Origin: Tridacna crocea
Lineage: Eukaryota > Mollusca > Bivalvia > Cardiida > Cardiidae
Assembly (NCBI GenBank): GCA_943736015.1
Contig: OX031058.1
Coordinates: 16,641,001-16,705,000, forward strand
DNA: 64,000 nt
Direction of reading: 5' to 3'
Below are positions 43,032-53,323 of this stretch, one piece after another. Every line of letters starts with the position of its first letter. The stretch's first letter is position 1. A program made the position numbers and the translations under genes. The notes under the pieces are model-generated. The model saw nothing but the letters and a program-made list of their open reading frames with translations, did not search any database and was not told the origin of the DNA.

Positions 43032-43258
43032 CTCTTTTCCACATGATAAAAATTTAGACTTGTCCAAATTCAAAGCACTTGCAGACTACAAAATGAAAGT
43101 GACTGAAAAATCAAAATTTGATTTGGGAAGGGTAGAAAACATTGTGGGAAAAGGAGAAAATGCTGGATACCAGCACTTTCTTCTTTTATTACAATGTTTT
43201 CAAAAAGCTTCATTCTCAGGGTCGTTAAAAGTCGGGATAATGTGTGGTAAAGAGCTAA
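43028..43258 (-). mobile_element. P1 MITE, full length, sharing TTAA
   Basis: TTAACTCTTTTCCACATGAT to GTGTGGTAAAGAGCTAA. Right arm drifted (CTTTCTTCTTTTATTACAATG). Confidence 0.9.
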
Positions 43259-43339
43259 AGGCTGTTTATTCTATCTCAAAAGCATTGCATCCCACCTTCA
43301 ATGCCAAAAAAAAAATTCAAGCATTTTTTTTTTTAAAGT

Positions 43340-43580
43340 AAAAGCTAATAAAAAAGTTGATTTATTTTTTAAGAGGCTTTTGTTTTTTTCAGGGATAACA
43401 CTGTAACAGAGTGAGTTTTATTCTTTTTGTTCTGCAGTAGAACCTAGAATGGGCCTCGGCTCTGCAGTACCTTGCTTCAGCACACCTCCCTGTAACAGCC
43501 TAATGCCTTGGAATAGGATTAGGATTGAACCCAGAACCACTAGGGTATTTACCCAACACCATAACAACAGAACCTGCAGA
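43340..43580 (-). mobile_element. Possible tRNA-derived SINE, minus strand
   Basis: On the minus strand TGGTGTTGGGTAAA (A-box-like) is followed 30 bp later by GGGTTCAATCC (a good B box), then a body and an A-rich end near 43340. No target duplication found. Confidence 0.45.
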
Positions 43581-43584
43581 ACCC

Positions 43585-43777
43585 CTTCAGCTCTTTACCA
43601 CACATCAGCTCTTTACCTCAGACTAATTTTTTAGAATTTGATAAAATCATAGGATCTATAGGTCTATGACTGGATAGAAAAAATTGTTGAAAGACCTGCA
43701 TTTTCTCCTTTTCCTACAATCTTTTAATTTTCTCCTGGGTCTATAGAACTTGGGATTATTTAGCAATGTTTTATCCC
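43585..43777 (-). mobile_element. P1 MITE remnant
   Basis: CAGCTCTTTACCACACATC (duplicated once), TAGAAAAAATTGTTG, CATTTTCTCCTTTTCC, ACTTGGGATTATTTAGC. Confidence 0.55.
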
Positions 43778-43997
43778 TTAACCCGTTACCACACAACAAA
43801 TTTTAGACTGGTTCAAATTGAAAGCATTTGCAGACGACAAGATAAAGGTGACTGAAAAATTGAAATCTGTTCTGGGAAGGGTAGAAAACACTGTGGGAAA
43901 AGGAGAAAATTCTGGTTTTTCTCCTTTTCCTACAGTGTTTTCAAAAAGCTTCTTTCTCAGGGGCGTCAAAAGTAGGGATTGTGTGGTAATGGGTTAA
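43778..43997 (-). mobile_element. P1 MITE, centre trimmed
   Basis: TTAACCCGTTACCACACAAC to GTGTGGTAATGGGTTAA. Mirrored CACTGTGGG / CTACAGTG in part. The centre is GAAAATTCTGGTTTTTCTCC, so the innermost right arm is missing. Confidence 0.9.
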
Positions 43998-44190
43998 ACA
44001 CATTGTTTATCCCTTTGAATACATTGTGGGAAAAGGAGAAAATGCTGGTAACCAGCATTTTCTCCTTTAACCACAATGTTTTCTACCCTTCCCAAAATAA
44101 ATTTTGATAATTGAGTCACATTTATTTTGTTCTCTGAAAATGCTTTCTATTTGGACAAGTCTAAAATTTTGTCGTTTGATAAAGACTTAA
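43994..44190 (+). mobile_element. P1 MITE, head shortened
   Basis: TTAAACACATTGTTTATCCC then GAATACATTGTGGG. Palindrome nearly perfect (CTCCTTTAACCAC). Ends GTTTGATAAAGACTTAA. Confidence 0.87.
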
Positions 44191-44240
44191 ACATAATTCC
44201 AATGAAAATGGTGGATGAACTTCACATTATTTTTTTCTTC

Positions 44241-44450
44241 TTATCCCTTCACCACACCATCATGATTTTTGATAGCCTCGAGGAAGAAGCCTTTTGAAAA
44301 CATTGTAGGAAATGGGGAAAATGCTGGTAACCAGCATTTTCCCCTTTTTCAGCAATCTAACTGAAGACAGACATATTTCATATTTTGAGTATATCTAATT
44401 TCATGTTTACAAAATTTTAATGCTTTCAATTAGGGCAAGTTTAACAAAAT
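44241..44450 (+). mobile_element. P1 MITE, truncated at the right
   Basis: TTATCCCTTCACCACACC start. Mirrored change GGGGAAAATGC / GCATTTTCCCC. Right arm end and tail partly lost. Confidence 0.78.
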
Positions 44451-44616
44451 TTTAGACTAGCTGAAATTAAAAGCATTTGCACACAACAAAATTAATGTGA
44501 ATCAAACACTGAAACTTGACTTTAGAACAGTAGAAAACAATGTGGGAAAAGGACAATGTTTTCAAAAGGCTCCCTCCTCTGGGTCATAAACCCAGGGATT
44601 GTTTGGTAAAGTGGTA
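44451..44616 (-). mobile_element. P1 MITE without palindrome core
   Basis: TTAACAAAATTTTAGACTAG start (terminus missing). GTGGGAAAAGGACAATG: both inner arms are deleted, keeping only the outermost bases. Ends TTTGGTAAAGTGG. Confidence 0.8.
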
Positions 44617-44788
44617 GGGACTGGCTCAACATAGATTTCCACTGCATTTAACAATGATTTTGGTCAACATTTAGCATCAGTCAGTGGACAATGTAGATTC
44701 AAGACTATACACTGCATGTTCTGCGACCTTTTCTTGACTTACACCATACCTTAAAACTACTTGGGTCACCATAATGGAAGCTAAAGAG

Positions 44789-45013
44789 TTCACCCATTAC
44801 CACACAATACCTACTTTTGATGCCCCTGAGAAAGAAGCCTTTAGAAAACATTGAGGGAAAAGGAGAAAATGCTGGTAACCAGCATTTTCTCCTTTTCCAA
44901 CAATGTTTTCTACCCTTCACAAAACAAAGTTAAAATTTCCACTTTTCTTTTGTGGTTTGCAAATGCTTTTGATTTGGAAAAACCTAAAATTTTGTCGTTT
45001 GGTAATGAGTTAA
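44789..45013 (+). mobile_element. P1 MITE, intact
   Basis: TTCACCCATTACCACACAAT to TTTGGTAATGAGTTAA. Palindrome with TTGAGGG on the left and CCAACAATG on the right. Confidence 0.92.
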
Positions 45014-45459
45014 GAGACTGTTCTGCAGTCAATAATTCAATGTGTTCCGCCAGCATTTAAGAGATCTCCCTATTTGGTACAGACACACTGACCCTATATC
45101 CTGTGATGAATGTTTTTGGCTCTTATCATTTTTCTGAACATAGAGTAGAGCCCTAAAATCTCAGTGGGTAGCATAAAGGACTTGAGAACTGAAGTCCCCT
45201 GTCCGATCCTTGACTTAGCCAATTTCTTTCCCAGGATTAATGATAGTTATTGCAACAAAATTCATTCTTCTTTCATTACTAGTCATTGCTTCCACAATAG
45301 CTATTTTATTACTTAAGTCACTGCTTCCACAATAGCTATGTGTGAAGCAGCCAGTGGCTTGGAAAGAATATTGTGCGGAGAACTGGTAAAAGCAATTCTA
45401 GAAACTCATGGATAGGTGCATTGGCTGCTGCGATATAACTGAAGTAATGTTGAAAATGG
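45014..45459. other. Possible SINE fragment and a direct repeat
   Basis: CTCAGTGGGTAGCATAAAGG ... CTGTCCGATCC at 45161-45216 resembles tRNA A and B boxes. CTTCCACAATAGCTAT is repeated at 45289 and 45326. Confidence 0.4.
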
Positions 45460-45462
45460 TGT

Positions 45463-45661
45463 AAATTTGTCAAAATTGAAAACATTATACAGAAGGCACA
45501 TAAAACATCTAGATGAAGTGATGACAATTGTGTGTCTAAGTATACAAAAATGTGTGGAAAGAAGAAATTGCTGGTTACTAGAATTTTCTCCTTTTCCCAC
45601 ATTTCCAGAAGTCTATATCTTTAGCCTAGTTCAAGTCCAGAATTGTGTGGTAAGGGATTAA
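45463..45661 (-). mobile_element. P1 MITE, left terminus lost
   Basis: AAATTTGTCAAAATTGAAAAC, palindrome ATGTGTGGAAAGAAGAAATTGCTGG in parts, CTCCTTTTCCCACAT. Ends GTGTGGTAAGGGATTAA. Confidence 0.78.
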
Positions 45662-45831
45662 TGGTGATAATGTCAGACTTACTGACATTTTCTGAGAGAG
45701 TGATAGAAAACAACAGAGTGGTTCCCACGGCAATCAATCACTCAACTGTAACTGTAGAAAATGGTCGAAATGCACATTGTAATAGGATTTTTGAGGGAAA
45801 CTCTGAAGCTGTGTGGTTTGCACTGTTGTGA

Positions 45832-46022
45832 GAAAAATGTAGATTTGTCCAATCTAAAAGCAATTCAAATGAGAAAAACTTTTATTTGATAGGGTAGAAG
45901 AAAACATTGTGGGAAAAGGAGAAAATGCTGGATACCAGCATTTTCTCCTTTTTCCAACAATGTGTTCAAAAGGCCTGTACCTAAGGGTTGTTGAAAGTTG
46001 GGATTGAGTGGTAAAGGGTTAA
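45832..46022 (-). mobile_element. P1 MITE, left terminus lost
   Basis: TGTAGATTTGTCCAATC, GAAAACATTGTGGGAAAAGG, centre GGATACCAGC. Ends GAGTGGTAAAGGGTTAA. Confidence 0.85.
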
Positions 46023-46069
46023 TAAAGTTTTGTAAAAAATCTGATTCCAAATAATTCAGTGTTTTCCAC

Positions 46070-46205
46070 CCTCACAGTGTAAGAATGCTTTTGAAAAAAT
46101 TGTGGAATACAGAATTCCCCACAATTTTTACTGTCCTTCCAACATCAATTTTTTTTGGTCCCATTCATTTTATTGCTAGAAAACTTTGGCATAGGATCAA
46201 TTTTC
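46070..46205 (+). mobile_element. P1 MITE remnant
   Basis: GCTTTTGAAAAAATTGTGG joined to CCCCACAATTTTTACTGTCC (arms shortened), then CCCATTCATTTTATTGC. Confidence 0.5.
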
Positions 46206-46395
46206 TGCATGTCAAAAGACCATTCTACATACAGATTCAATTGGTTGTTGTACAAAATCGGTTTTACTCCTCCATAAGTAGGTGATGACTTGCTCGGTAA
46301 AATATATCACAGAAATATACAATAAGCTCCCTTCTGCAAGACTGCTCATTTAAAATTGCTCTTACCTGTGGGCCTTTTGGCCAGTTTAGTTTACC

Positions 46396-46617
46396 TTAAC
46401 CCTTTCCCAAACAATCCCTGGTTTTCATGGCCCTGAGAAAGAAGCCTTCTGAAAACATTGAGGGAAAAGGAGAAAATGCTGGTAACAAGCATTTTCCCAA
46501 AAATGTTTTCTATCCTGCTAGTAACAAAGTTCAATTTTTGAGTTACGCTTATTTTGTCGTCTGCAAGTGCTTTCAATTTGGACCAGTCTAAAACTTTGTC
46601 CTTTGGTAAAGGGTTAA
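46396..46617 (+). mobile_element. P1 MITE, right arm shortened
   Basis: TTAACCCTTTCCCAAACAAT to TTTGGTAAAGGGTTAA. The right arm goes from AAGCATTTT directly to CCCAAAAATG. Confidence 0.9.
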
Positions 46618-46672
46618 ACTCCACTTTTATTACTATGGTTGTCTTAGCAGACAGGCTACATCAAGACCGCAC

Positions 46673-46895
46673 TTAACCCAAACGACAAAGTTTTAGACTG
46701 GTCCAAATTGAAAGCACTTCCAGACAACAAAATAAATGTAACTCAAAAATTGAAATTTGTTTCCAGTAGGGTAGAAAACATTGTGGGAAATGGAGAAAAT
46801 GCTGGTTACCAGCATTTTCTCCTTTTCCCTCAATGTTTTCAAAAAGCTTCTCTCTTAGGGTCGTTAAAAGTCGGGATTTTGTGGTGAAGAGTTAA
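46673..46895 (-). mobile_element. P1 MITE, intact, short terminus
   Basis: TTAACCCAAACGACAAAG (CTTTA missing) to GTGGTGAAGAGTTAA. Palindrome near perfect. Confidence 0.92.
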
Positions 46896-47081
46896 GTCCC
46901 CTTTTCCCAGATCATGGCTCAATTATTTGGGTCCTCATTTCTAGACAGTCAGAATCACTGATTTATACGGTATTCCTACAACTTACATTAAGTAGCATAC
47001 AATGTAAATTCAAGATCAGACTGCACAAACAGAAGTAACCCAGGTCAGAATTTTGACCCTGTATCATACACTCCCAAGGTT

Positions 47082-47293
47082 TTAAATCATCATTACCAAA
47101 TGATAATATTTTAGGCTTGTCCAAATCGAAAGCATTTGCAAACAACAAAATATAAGTGACTGAAAATTTGAAATTTGTTTTGTGAAGATTAGAAAACATT
47201 GTGGTAACCAGCATTTCCTCTTTTCCCAAAATGTTTTCAAAAGGCTCCTATCTCAGGGTCGTAAAAACCAGGGTTTGTTTGGTAAAGGGTCAA
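47082..47293 (-). mobile_element. P1 MITE, left arm lost
   Basis: TTAAATCATCATTACCAAAT start. GAAAACATTGTGGTAACCAGC: most of the left arm is missing. Ends TTTGGTAAAGGGTCAA. Confidence 0.85.
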
Positions 47294-47474
47294 CAAACCT
47301 GAAAAGGGATTTTGAAATCCTTGTAGGAAAAGAAGATACTAGTAATTAGCCTATTCTCCTTTTCCTGAATTGTTTTCTTTGCTAACAAAGATAATTTCCA
47401 CCTTCTGAGCCACATGGAAAACAATATGTTGTCTGCAAATGCTATGGGCAAGTCCAAAATTTTGTTGTTTGGGG
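47290..47474 (+). mobile_element. P1 MITE, head lost
   Basis: CAACAAACCTGAAAAGGG, palindrome with TACTAGTAATTAG centre, tail TTGTCTGCAAATGCTATGGG, TTGTTGTTTGGGG. Confidence 0.7.
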
Positions 47475-47575
47475 CATCAGTTTCACATTGGACAGTGTTG
47501 GTTTGAGATCAAACTATGTGCTAGAAAATACAAAATAAGCTCCAAACACACATAAAAGGTAAATGATGCCTTCTG

Positions 47576-47870
47576 TAGCTTGGTTTTCTTCCACACTGTT
47601 TAACAGTAGCAAAAGAAGGGACAACAACAAATCCCTAAACATAAACTCAGAGATTTCAGCTAAAAACAGGATAACTGCTACCTTTTCTCTGTGTTTATTC
47701 AGACCCATGCACGGTATCAAAACCATGTAACTTGGTTTTTTTCCACACTGTTTGACAAAAACAACAGAAGGGACAAGACAAAATCCCCATGCACGAACTT
47801 GGAGATCAAGGTCAGAAACAGAATAACTGCCAAGTTTTTCTTGGGCTCATTTAGAACCATGCAGCTTATC
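47576..47870. repeat. Diverged 152-bp tandem duplication
   Basis: TTGGTTTTCTTCCACACTGT ... CCATGCACGGTA and TTGGTTTTTTTCCACACTGT ... CCATGCAGCTTA align over their length with many changes. Confidence 0.75.
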
Positions 47871-47979
47871 AGTTAGGGAGAAAGAAAATGAAATGATTTG
47901 ATATGCATCTATTTCCATAATCATCACAGCTGAAAATCCATGGCAACATTTTCTGTCCTTCTGAAACCCTTTTTTTTTC

Positions 47980-48277
47980 TTAGCTCTTTACCTCTTTACC
48001 AAACAATTCCCACTTTTAAAAACCCTAAAAAAATAAGCCGTTAAAACATTGTGGGAAAAGGAGAAAATGCAGGTAACCAGCATTTTCTCCTTTCCCAGTC
48101 TTTTCTATCATATCAAAGTCAAATGTCATAAATTTAGTGTAAGGTTTGTTGTCTGCAAATACTTTTCAATTTTCTACCTAGCTGGAAACAAATTCTATAT
48201 TTTGAGTTTCATTTATTTTGCCTAATGCATTTTCAATTTGAACCAGTCTAAAATTTTGTTGTTTGGAAAAGGGTTAC
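47980..48277 (+). mobile_element. P1 MITE with duplicated tail
   Basis: TTAGCTCTTTACC twice at the start. Palindrome mostly kept (CTCCTTTCCCAGTC). The tail occurs twice: GTTTGTTGTCTGCAAATAC, then TACCTAGCTGGAAACAAATT to TTTGGAAAAGGGTTAC. Confidence 0.82.
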
Positions 48278-48428
48278 ATAAAACTGGGAGAGAAAGCTAT
48301 TGAAAACATTGTGAGAAAAGGTGAAAATGCTTGTAACCTGGCATTTTCTCCTTTGCTTTCAATGTTTTCTACCGTTTCAGAGATAAAATCCCATGTTTGA
48401 GCCCAATTTGATTTTGTAGACAGCAAAG
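48274..48428 (+). mobile_element. P1 MITE, both ends truncated
   Basis: AACTGGGAGAGAAAGC, GAAAACATTGTGAGAAAAGG, CTTTGCTTTCAATG, cut at the TTAA of the following P2 copy. Confidence 0.75.
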
Positions 48429-48608
48429 TTAACTCTTCACTCCATAAGGCATTTCTATGGTATCTGTAATTGACCCTAAAAAACAGCAAGGATCAAGCAG
48501 TTTTTTTTATGGGTATACGACACCTTTTGATAGCAAGGAAGATATTGTGACAAAAGGTGAAATTGCGTAGTATTGTGTAGAAATGAGTATCTATGGAGTA
48601 AAGGGTTA
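48429..48608 (+). mobile_element. P2 MITE, copy 3, right arm lost
   Basis: TTAACTCTTCACTCCATAAG to TATGGAGTAAAGGGTTAA. Left arm GATATTGTGACAAAAGGTG is followed at once by GCGTAGTATTGTGTAGAAATG. Confidence 0.9.
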
Positions 48609-48903
48609 ATGCTCTCAATAAGGACAAGTTGGTAAGTCTATCCACTCAAAAGCTCAGGCACTACTTCATAATCTTACTGCATCGGAATGGTACAGAACTA
48701 TGAACAATAATTATGATTCTGTAAATAGATACGATCATGTGTCATTTTTTCCCCCCATTTGGAAATATTTGTGATTTTTATCACGACTCTCTGGGAAGTG
48801 GCAATGTTTCACAAATTAACCCTTAGATTGCAGGGGAAAAAAATCCAGAAAATATCTTATAGAACAATGAACACAGAACCTTTTTGGAAATGCTGGTGTG
48901 TCC

Positions 48904-49130
48904 TTCACTCTTTACCAAACGACAAAATATTAGACTGGTCCAAATTCAAAGCACTTGCAGATGACAAAATAAACGTAACTCAAAAATTGAAATTAATGTT
49001 TCCAGCAGGGTAGAAAACATTGTGGGAAAAGAAGAAAATGCTGGTTACCAGCATTTTCTCCTTTTCCCACAATATTTTCAAAAAGCTTCTGTATCAGAGT
49101 CGTAAAACCAGGGATTGTTCAATAAATTAA
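48904..49130 (-). mobile_element. P1 MITE, full length
   Basis: TTCACTCTTTACCAAACGAC to GATTGTTCAATAAATTAA, where the head terminus has decayed. Palindrome good (AAAAGAAGAAAATGC). Confidence 0.9.
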
Positions 49131-49354
49131 CCCTTTACCTCATAAGGCATTTCTATGGTATCTCTAATTGACCCTAAATAAGAGCAAGGATGAAACGGTT
49201 TCTTATGTGTATATGGCACTTTTTGATAGTGTAAAAACATTGTGGCAAAAGGTGAAATTGCTCGCGACGAGCAATTTCACCTTTTGCCACAATGTTTTCC
49301 AGAGGCTCCTACAAGCAATGGGTAGAAATGAATATCTATGGAGTAAAGGGTTAA
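49127..49354 (+). mobile_element. P2 MITE, copy 4, intact
   Basis: TTAACCCTTTACCTCATAAG to TATGGAGTAAAGGGTTAA, sharing TTAA with the P1 copy. The palindrome is perfect: TTGCTCGCGACGAGCAA centre, TGTGGCAAAAGGTG arms. Confidence 0.95.
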
Positions 49355-49412
49355 GGCTTAAACTCTACAGCCCTAGCCTATATAGGGATAATGTACAAGA
49401 GTTCTTGCTGTG

Positions 49413-49623
49413 GTGTCCGTGGCTGTGAGGTAGAGCATCGGCCTCATGACCATAAGGTCCTGAGCTCGATACCCGGGAGTGGGCATCAACTTTGGGATTT
49501 TTCATTAGCCCACACATTTGGCATGAGTACTAGTGTAGTTCCCAGGAAGCAGAATCGAGAGAGATTAGTATCAGTTGTTAGAACTTTTTTCTCAATCGAT
49601 GTAAAATAAATATGTTTAAACTA
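49413..49623 (+). mobile_element. tRNA-derived SINE with 13-bp duplication
   Basis: 211 bp flanked by AGTTCTTGCTGTG at 49400-49412 and 49624-49636. The first 75 bases are tRNA-like: A box TGGCTGTGAGG (49420-49430) at +8 and B box GAGCTCGATACC (49462-49473) at +50, the spacing of a tRNA. CTCATGA in the anticodon region and the overall read resemble tRNA-Met. A unique body follows, with an A+T-rich end. RNA polymerase III promoter presumably intact. Not a tRNA gene, because the acceptor stem does not pair. Confidence 0.9.
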
Positions 49624-49681
49624 AGTTCTTGCTGTGATACAACAGAAATACTGTTGAAAAAGGCTTCAATCGATCAGTCAA

Positions 49682-49897
49682 TTAACCTTTTACTCATTTC
49701 TACGCATTGCCTGTAGGAGCCTCTGGGAAAACATTGTGGCAAAAGGTGAAATTGCTCGTGACCAGCAATTTCACCTTTTGTTACAATGTTTTCTTTTCTA
49801 TCAAAAGGTGTCATATACACATAAGAAACAGTTTCATCCTTGCTGTTTTTAACCGTCATTTAGAGATACCATAGAAATGCCTGGGGTAAAGGGTTAA
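49682..49897 (-). mobile_element. P2 MITE, copy 5, intact
   Basis: TTAACCTTTTACTCATTTCT to CTGGGGTAAAGGGTTAA, opposite orientation to the other four. Palindrome GGCAAAAGGTGAAATTGCTC with GTGACCAGC centre and CACCTTTTGTTACAATG. Confidence 0.93.
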
Positions 49898-50061
49898 TCA
49901 ATTAATTCAATTAACAATTAGCCTATTTACACATACACGCACAAATCTCATGATATCACACAGTACAGATCAAAGATCAAGCTGCTTATTTCATGAAGTC
50001 TGGTCTTCTCATGTTATGCTTCACATCTTCATTTGAAACATCTTGATATCGCCATAAAGTC

Positions 50062-50258
50062 TTAACTAAACAAAATTTTAAGACTTGTCAGCTTAAAAGC
50101 ATTTTCAGATAACAAATTACATGTGATTCAAATAATGGAATTTATCTTTTGTGAACAGGAAAAATGCTTGCTACAAGCATTTTCTCTTTTTCTCACAATG
50201 TTTTCAATAGCCCTTTCATGTACATCAATTAAACATAGGACTGTTTGAAAAATTATAA
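50062..50258 (-). mobile_element. P1 MITE, diverged
   Basis: TTAACTAAACAAAATTTTAAG start, short palindrome (GGAAAAATGCTTGCTACAAGC), CTTTTTCTCACAATG, end GTTTGAAAAATTATAA. Confidence 0.75.
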
Positions 50259-50366
50259 GACTGTCAATTAAATTTTAGGTTGATACTGACAAAACTGTAT
50301 TTTCATTTTGCGAACAAAATTTCTGAAATTGCAATTATTTGTTTCTTAGAAAAAGGCTTGAATGTT

Positions 50367-50562
50367 TTGACCTGTTACCAAACAATCCAAAGTTTTTACG
50401 ACCCAGAGACAGAAAACATTGCTGGTTACAAGAATTTTCTTCTTTTCCCACAATGTTTTCTACCCTGTTGGAAATAAATTTGAATTTTTGAGTTTATTTG
50501 GTCGTCTGAAAGTGCTTTCAATTTGGACCAGTCTAAAATTTTGTCATTTGGTAAAGATTTAA
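50367..50562 (+). mobile_element. P1 MITE lacking its left palindrome arm
   Basis: TTGACCTGTTACCAAACAAT head, GAAAACATTGCTGGTTACAAG, right arm kept (CTTCTTTTCCCACAATG). Ends TTTGGTAAAGATTTAA. Confidence 0.87.
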
Positions 50563-51029
50563 GTGGTCTGTTCACAATTAAAGCTTGGCCTCTAAATAGC
50601 CAAATTTACAAAAAAATGTTTACATTCACTATATCCAGCAGCCACATAGTTTCAACAAGATCTTTTAGACTTTTATATCAATTTCCTGTTTTCCTACAGG
50701 TTAAGGGTATGTAATCAATCTTGAAATATTATCTCCCCAGTTTTTTGGTTGTTGCTGGAAGCTCTGTTTGTGGCTTTTGATCATTTCAGAGATTATCTAC
50801 AGATTGGATCTAAACTTTAATGGAGGAAGAAACACTACTCCAATTCTCTTGTTCTTGATTTTAAAACTAGAGGTAAAACTAGAGGTAAAACGATTCAATT
50901 ATTCATAACTCATTTCTATGTCTCAGTTCTAAGGTAAGCTACCAGAATGTTTTGGCCAATCAGATTGGCCAGTCATGGAATTCACAGTAAAAAGAATATT
51001 TTGTACGGCTGGTGTTAACGCATATAGGC
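50563..51029. other. No gene recognised
   Basis: A short duplication AACTAGAGGTAAA at 50865-50890. Otherwise nothing. Confidence 0.45.
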
Positions 51030-51625
51030 TGTCAAGAATATTTTCAAAGTTTTCCCTATATAAGCCAATATAAAACTTGTGACCCCCTTGGGCCAGCCTA
51101 AATTTGACCCCAGGGCTATGGTTTTTTGCATTCTTGGTAGACACCCACTTTATAAAGATACATGCCAAATTTGGAAGCCCAAGGCCCTATAGCTAGGTAA
51201 CAGAGGGATTTTAAAGTTTTCCCTACATAAGCCCATATCAGGCGGGGCCAATTTTGACCCCAGGGCCATTATTTGAAGGAATTTGGTAGAGGTCCACTAG
51301 ATAAAGCTACATGCATAATTTTGTAACCCTAGGCCTTATCTCTTCAGACAAGAAGATTTTTAAAGATTTCCAATATTTTTCAGTTTTGTTGCCATGGCAA
51401 CCAGAGTTTTAGATGGAATCAAATTCTCTCAAAGAATTCTAAAGAGGACCATGGCAGGATCATTTCTGTGAAATTTCATCAAAATTGGATGGGTAGTTTT
51501 AAAGAAGAAGATGTTTGAAATAAAAGTTATCGCACACACAGACGGATGGACGCACACATGGAAGCATGACAGACACTGGGCCATGACATAAGCCCGGTGG
51601 CCTTCTGCCAGTGGAACTAAAAAGG
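51030..51625. repeat. Pearl-like repeat 2, long copy
   Basis: A tandem core of period 167 bp (AAAGTTTTCCCTATATAAGCC at 51046 and AAAGTTTTCCCTACATAAGCC at 51213, a third partial), then GTTGCCATGGCAAC, AAATTGGATGGGTAG, a CACACACAGACGGATGGACG tract and a terminal small hairpin (GGTGGCCTTCTGCCAG). Layout as in bivalve tandem-core elements; related to the copy at 28440. Confidence 0.75.
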
Positions 51626-51760
51626 AGATACTTTTCCAAAGTAAATAAGCTTTGAAAAAGCAAAAGTTTTTTTTTTTAAATAGCAGTTTAAAAGTTTGAT
51701 TTCACATATTTAGAAGGTTGATATTTAGATAAAAGTCCTGATTATTTGAAATTGAATCAA

Positions 51761-51989
51761 TTAAAGCTTTACCACACTAATCCCGACTTTTAAAGACCCT
51801 GAGAAAGGAGCCCTCTGAAAACATTGAGGGAAAAGGAGAAAATGCTGGTCACCAGCATTTTCTCTTTTTCCTACGATGTTTTCTTCCCTTCTCAAAACAA
51901 ATTTCAAATTTTCAGTCACTTTTACTTTGTAGTCAGCAAATGCTTTCAATTTGGATCAGTCTAAAATTTTGTTGTTTGGTAATGACTAA
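51761..51989 (+). mobile_element. P1 MITE, intact
   Basis: TTAAAGCTTTACCACACTAA to TTTGGTAATGACTAA. Palindrome with TTGAGGG, GGTCACC centre and CTTTTTCCTACGATG. Confidence 0.92.
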
Positions 51990-53312
51990 AATAATTGTGA
52001 TAAGTTGCTTCCTTGACATGGTCAACAAAAATACTGGCTTATTAAGGAATAGATCAAGATCAGACTCGACAATACATGAAGTATAATCATTGATGTAATC
52101 TTCAGAATTGATCATAAATTCTCTTATGGTACATGAGTTAAAGTGTTTTTAGACCCCTTGAAAGGTTGAAAGAGATTTTAGTATAGGAAGAAATTTCACA
52201 AAATTATGATCTACACTGTTTGAAAATCTACCTGAGTATGTGCAAAACGATTCAAATGGAAGCTTTTCCAATACAAATGCTATCTAGTCAGCAATTTTTG
52301 TTTGTTCTAAATCAAGCTGCGCATATCTAATATTGCCTTTCATGCTAATGAATAACAATTTACCAGCATGCTTTGAAGTTATTCATTATGCAACTGCAAG
52401 TATTAATTTGATTAGCCATGCCTCCAGGCTGCTGTACCCTGGCTATCAAATATTTCCTCTATTTTGCTTGTACATAGCTTACACTGGTGCTCCTCCCTGG
52501 CCTCTTTATTGATCCAAAATTGTGCTCCAGGGGTCTGGGCCTATTCCCCTCGTCTCAAAGATCTGAGGTGCTTTGATTTGTAAAAAACATCAACAAAGCC
52601 TACAAACCAAGATATAGATGGCCTCCTTCCTCTCTACACTAGTAAATGTATCAATGTTACCCAAACTCTAGGTTACTACAGGATTAAATTTCACCTTAAG
52701 GCACTGCTCAGGTCTATATTGCCCTTGTGGCTAGTTTAAATCACTTTGCAAAAACAAGTGCAGCCTGTTCTTTCATCTTCAGCTTTGTATTAACACTGTG
52801 GACAAAAGCAACCATGACACTACAATGGTTTGATTCATATTTATAGAATGTAAATTTCTTATGGGTTTATTTGGCATTTCTAGGGTGAAAGATTGTTTCC
52901 ACCAACTGAGCCCTTTGGATTGATGTAATTTTATTCAATAGTAATAGGTGCCTGCTCCCTACTTAACATCCTTTAATATAAATAGCATTCTGTACTTCAA
53001 AAAGTAACTTCTGAAAGTACTTAATCCATATTTTTAACAATGCATTACTTCATTTGCCAGCTTGAAATGCATTAGAAGGCATCTATATGATAGAAATAGT
53101 CCCTCCAAAAAGCTTTATGACAGGATGAAAGCTTCCAGACACCATTGATCTGACTGGTTTACAAGGTTTTGATATACTGGACTAGTCCAATGATAAATTG
53201 TTTGAAGGTTGTTTTGGTAATAAAAATCTGCAAAAGAGAGAACCTGCAGTCTATAAAATTGGAACAAATGTGAACCCTGAAGGTTTTATTGACTGAAATA
53301 TGCACTTGGTCT
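51990..53312. other. 1.3 kb without MITEs, possible regulatory island
   Basis: No gene. 52330-52440 holds CATGCTAATGAATAACAAT, TTATGCAA and TTGATTAG, homeodomain/POU/Sox-like cores in unique sequence. Confidence 0.3.
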
Positions 53313-53323
53313 CAAAATAATGG

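Noticed and set aside
46355-46400. Minus-strand donor CACAG/GTAAGAG
   Set aside because: The sequence before it is only about 30 bp from a P1 end and has no acceptor or family match; likely a repeat edge.
49413-49485. A tRNA-Met gene
   Set aside because: A and B boxes are present but the acceptor stem does not pair, and a 13-bp duplication encloses a longer body with an A+T-rich end: a SINE.
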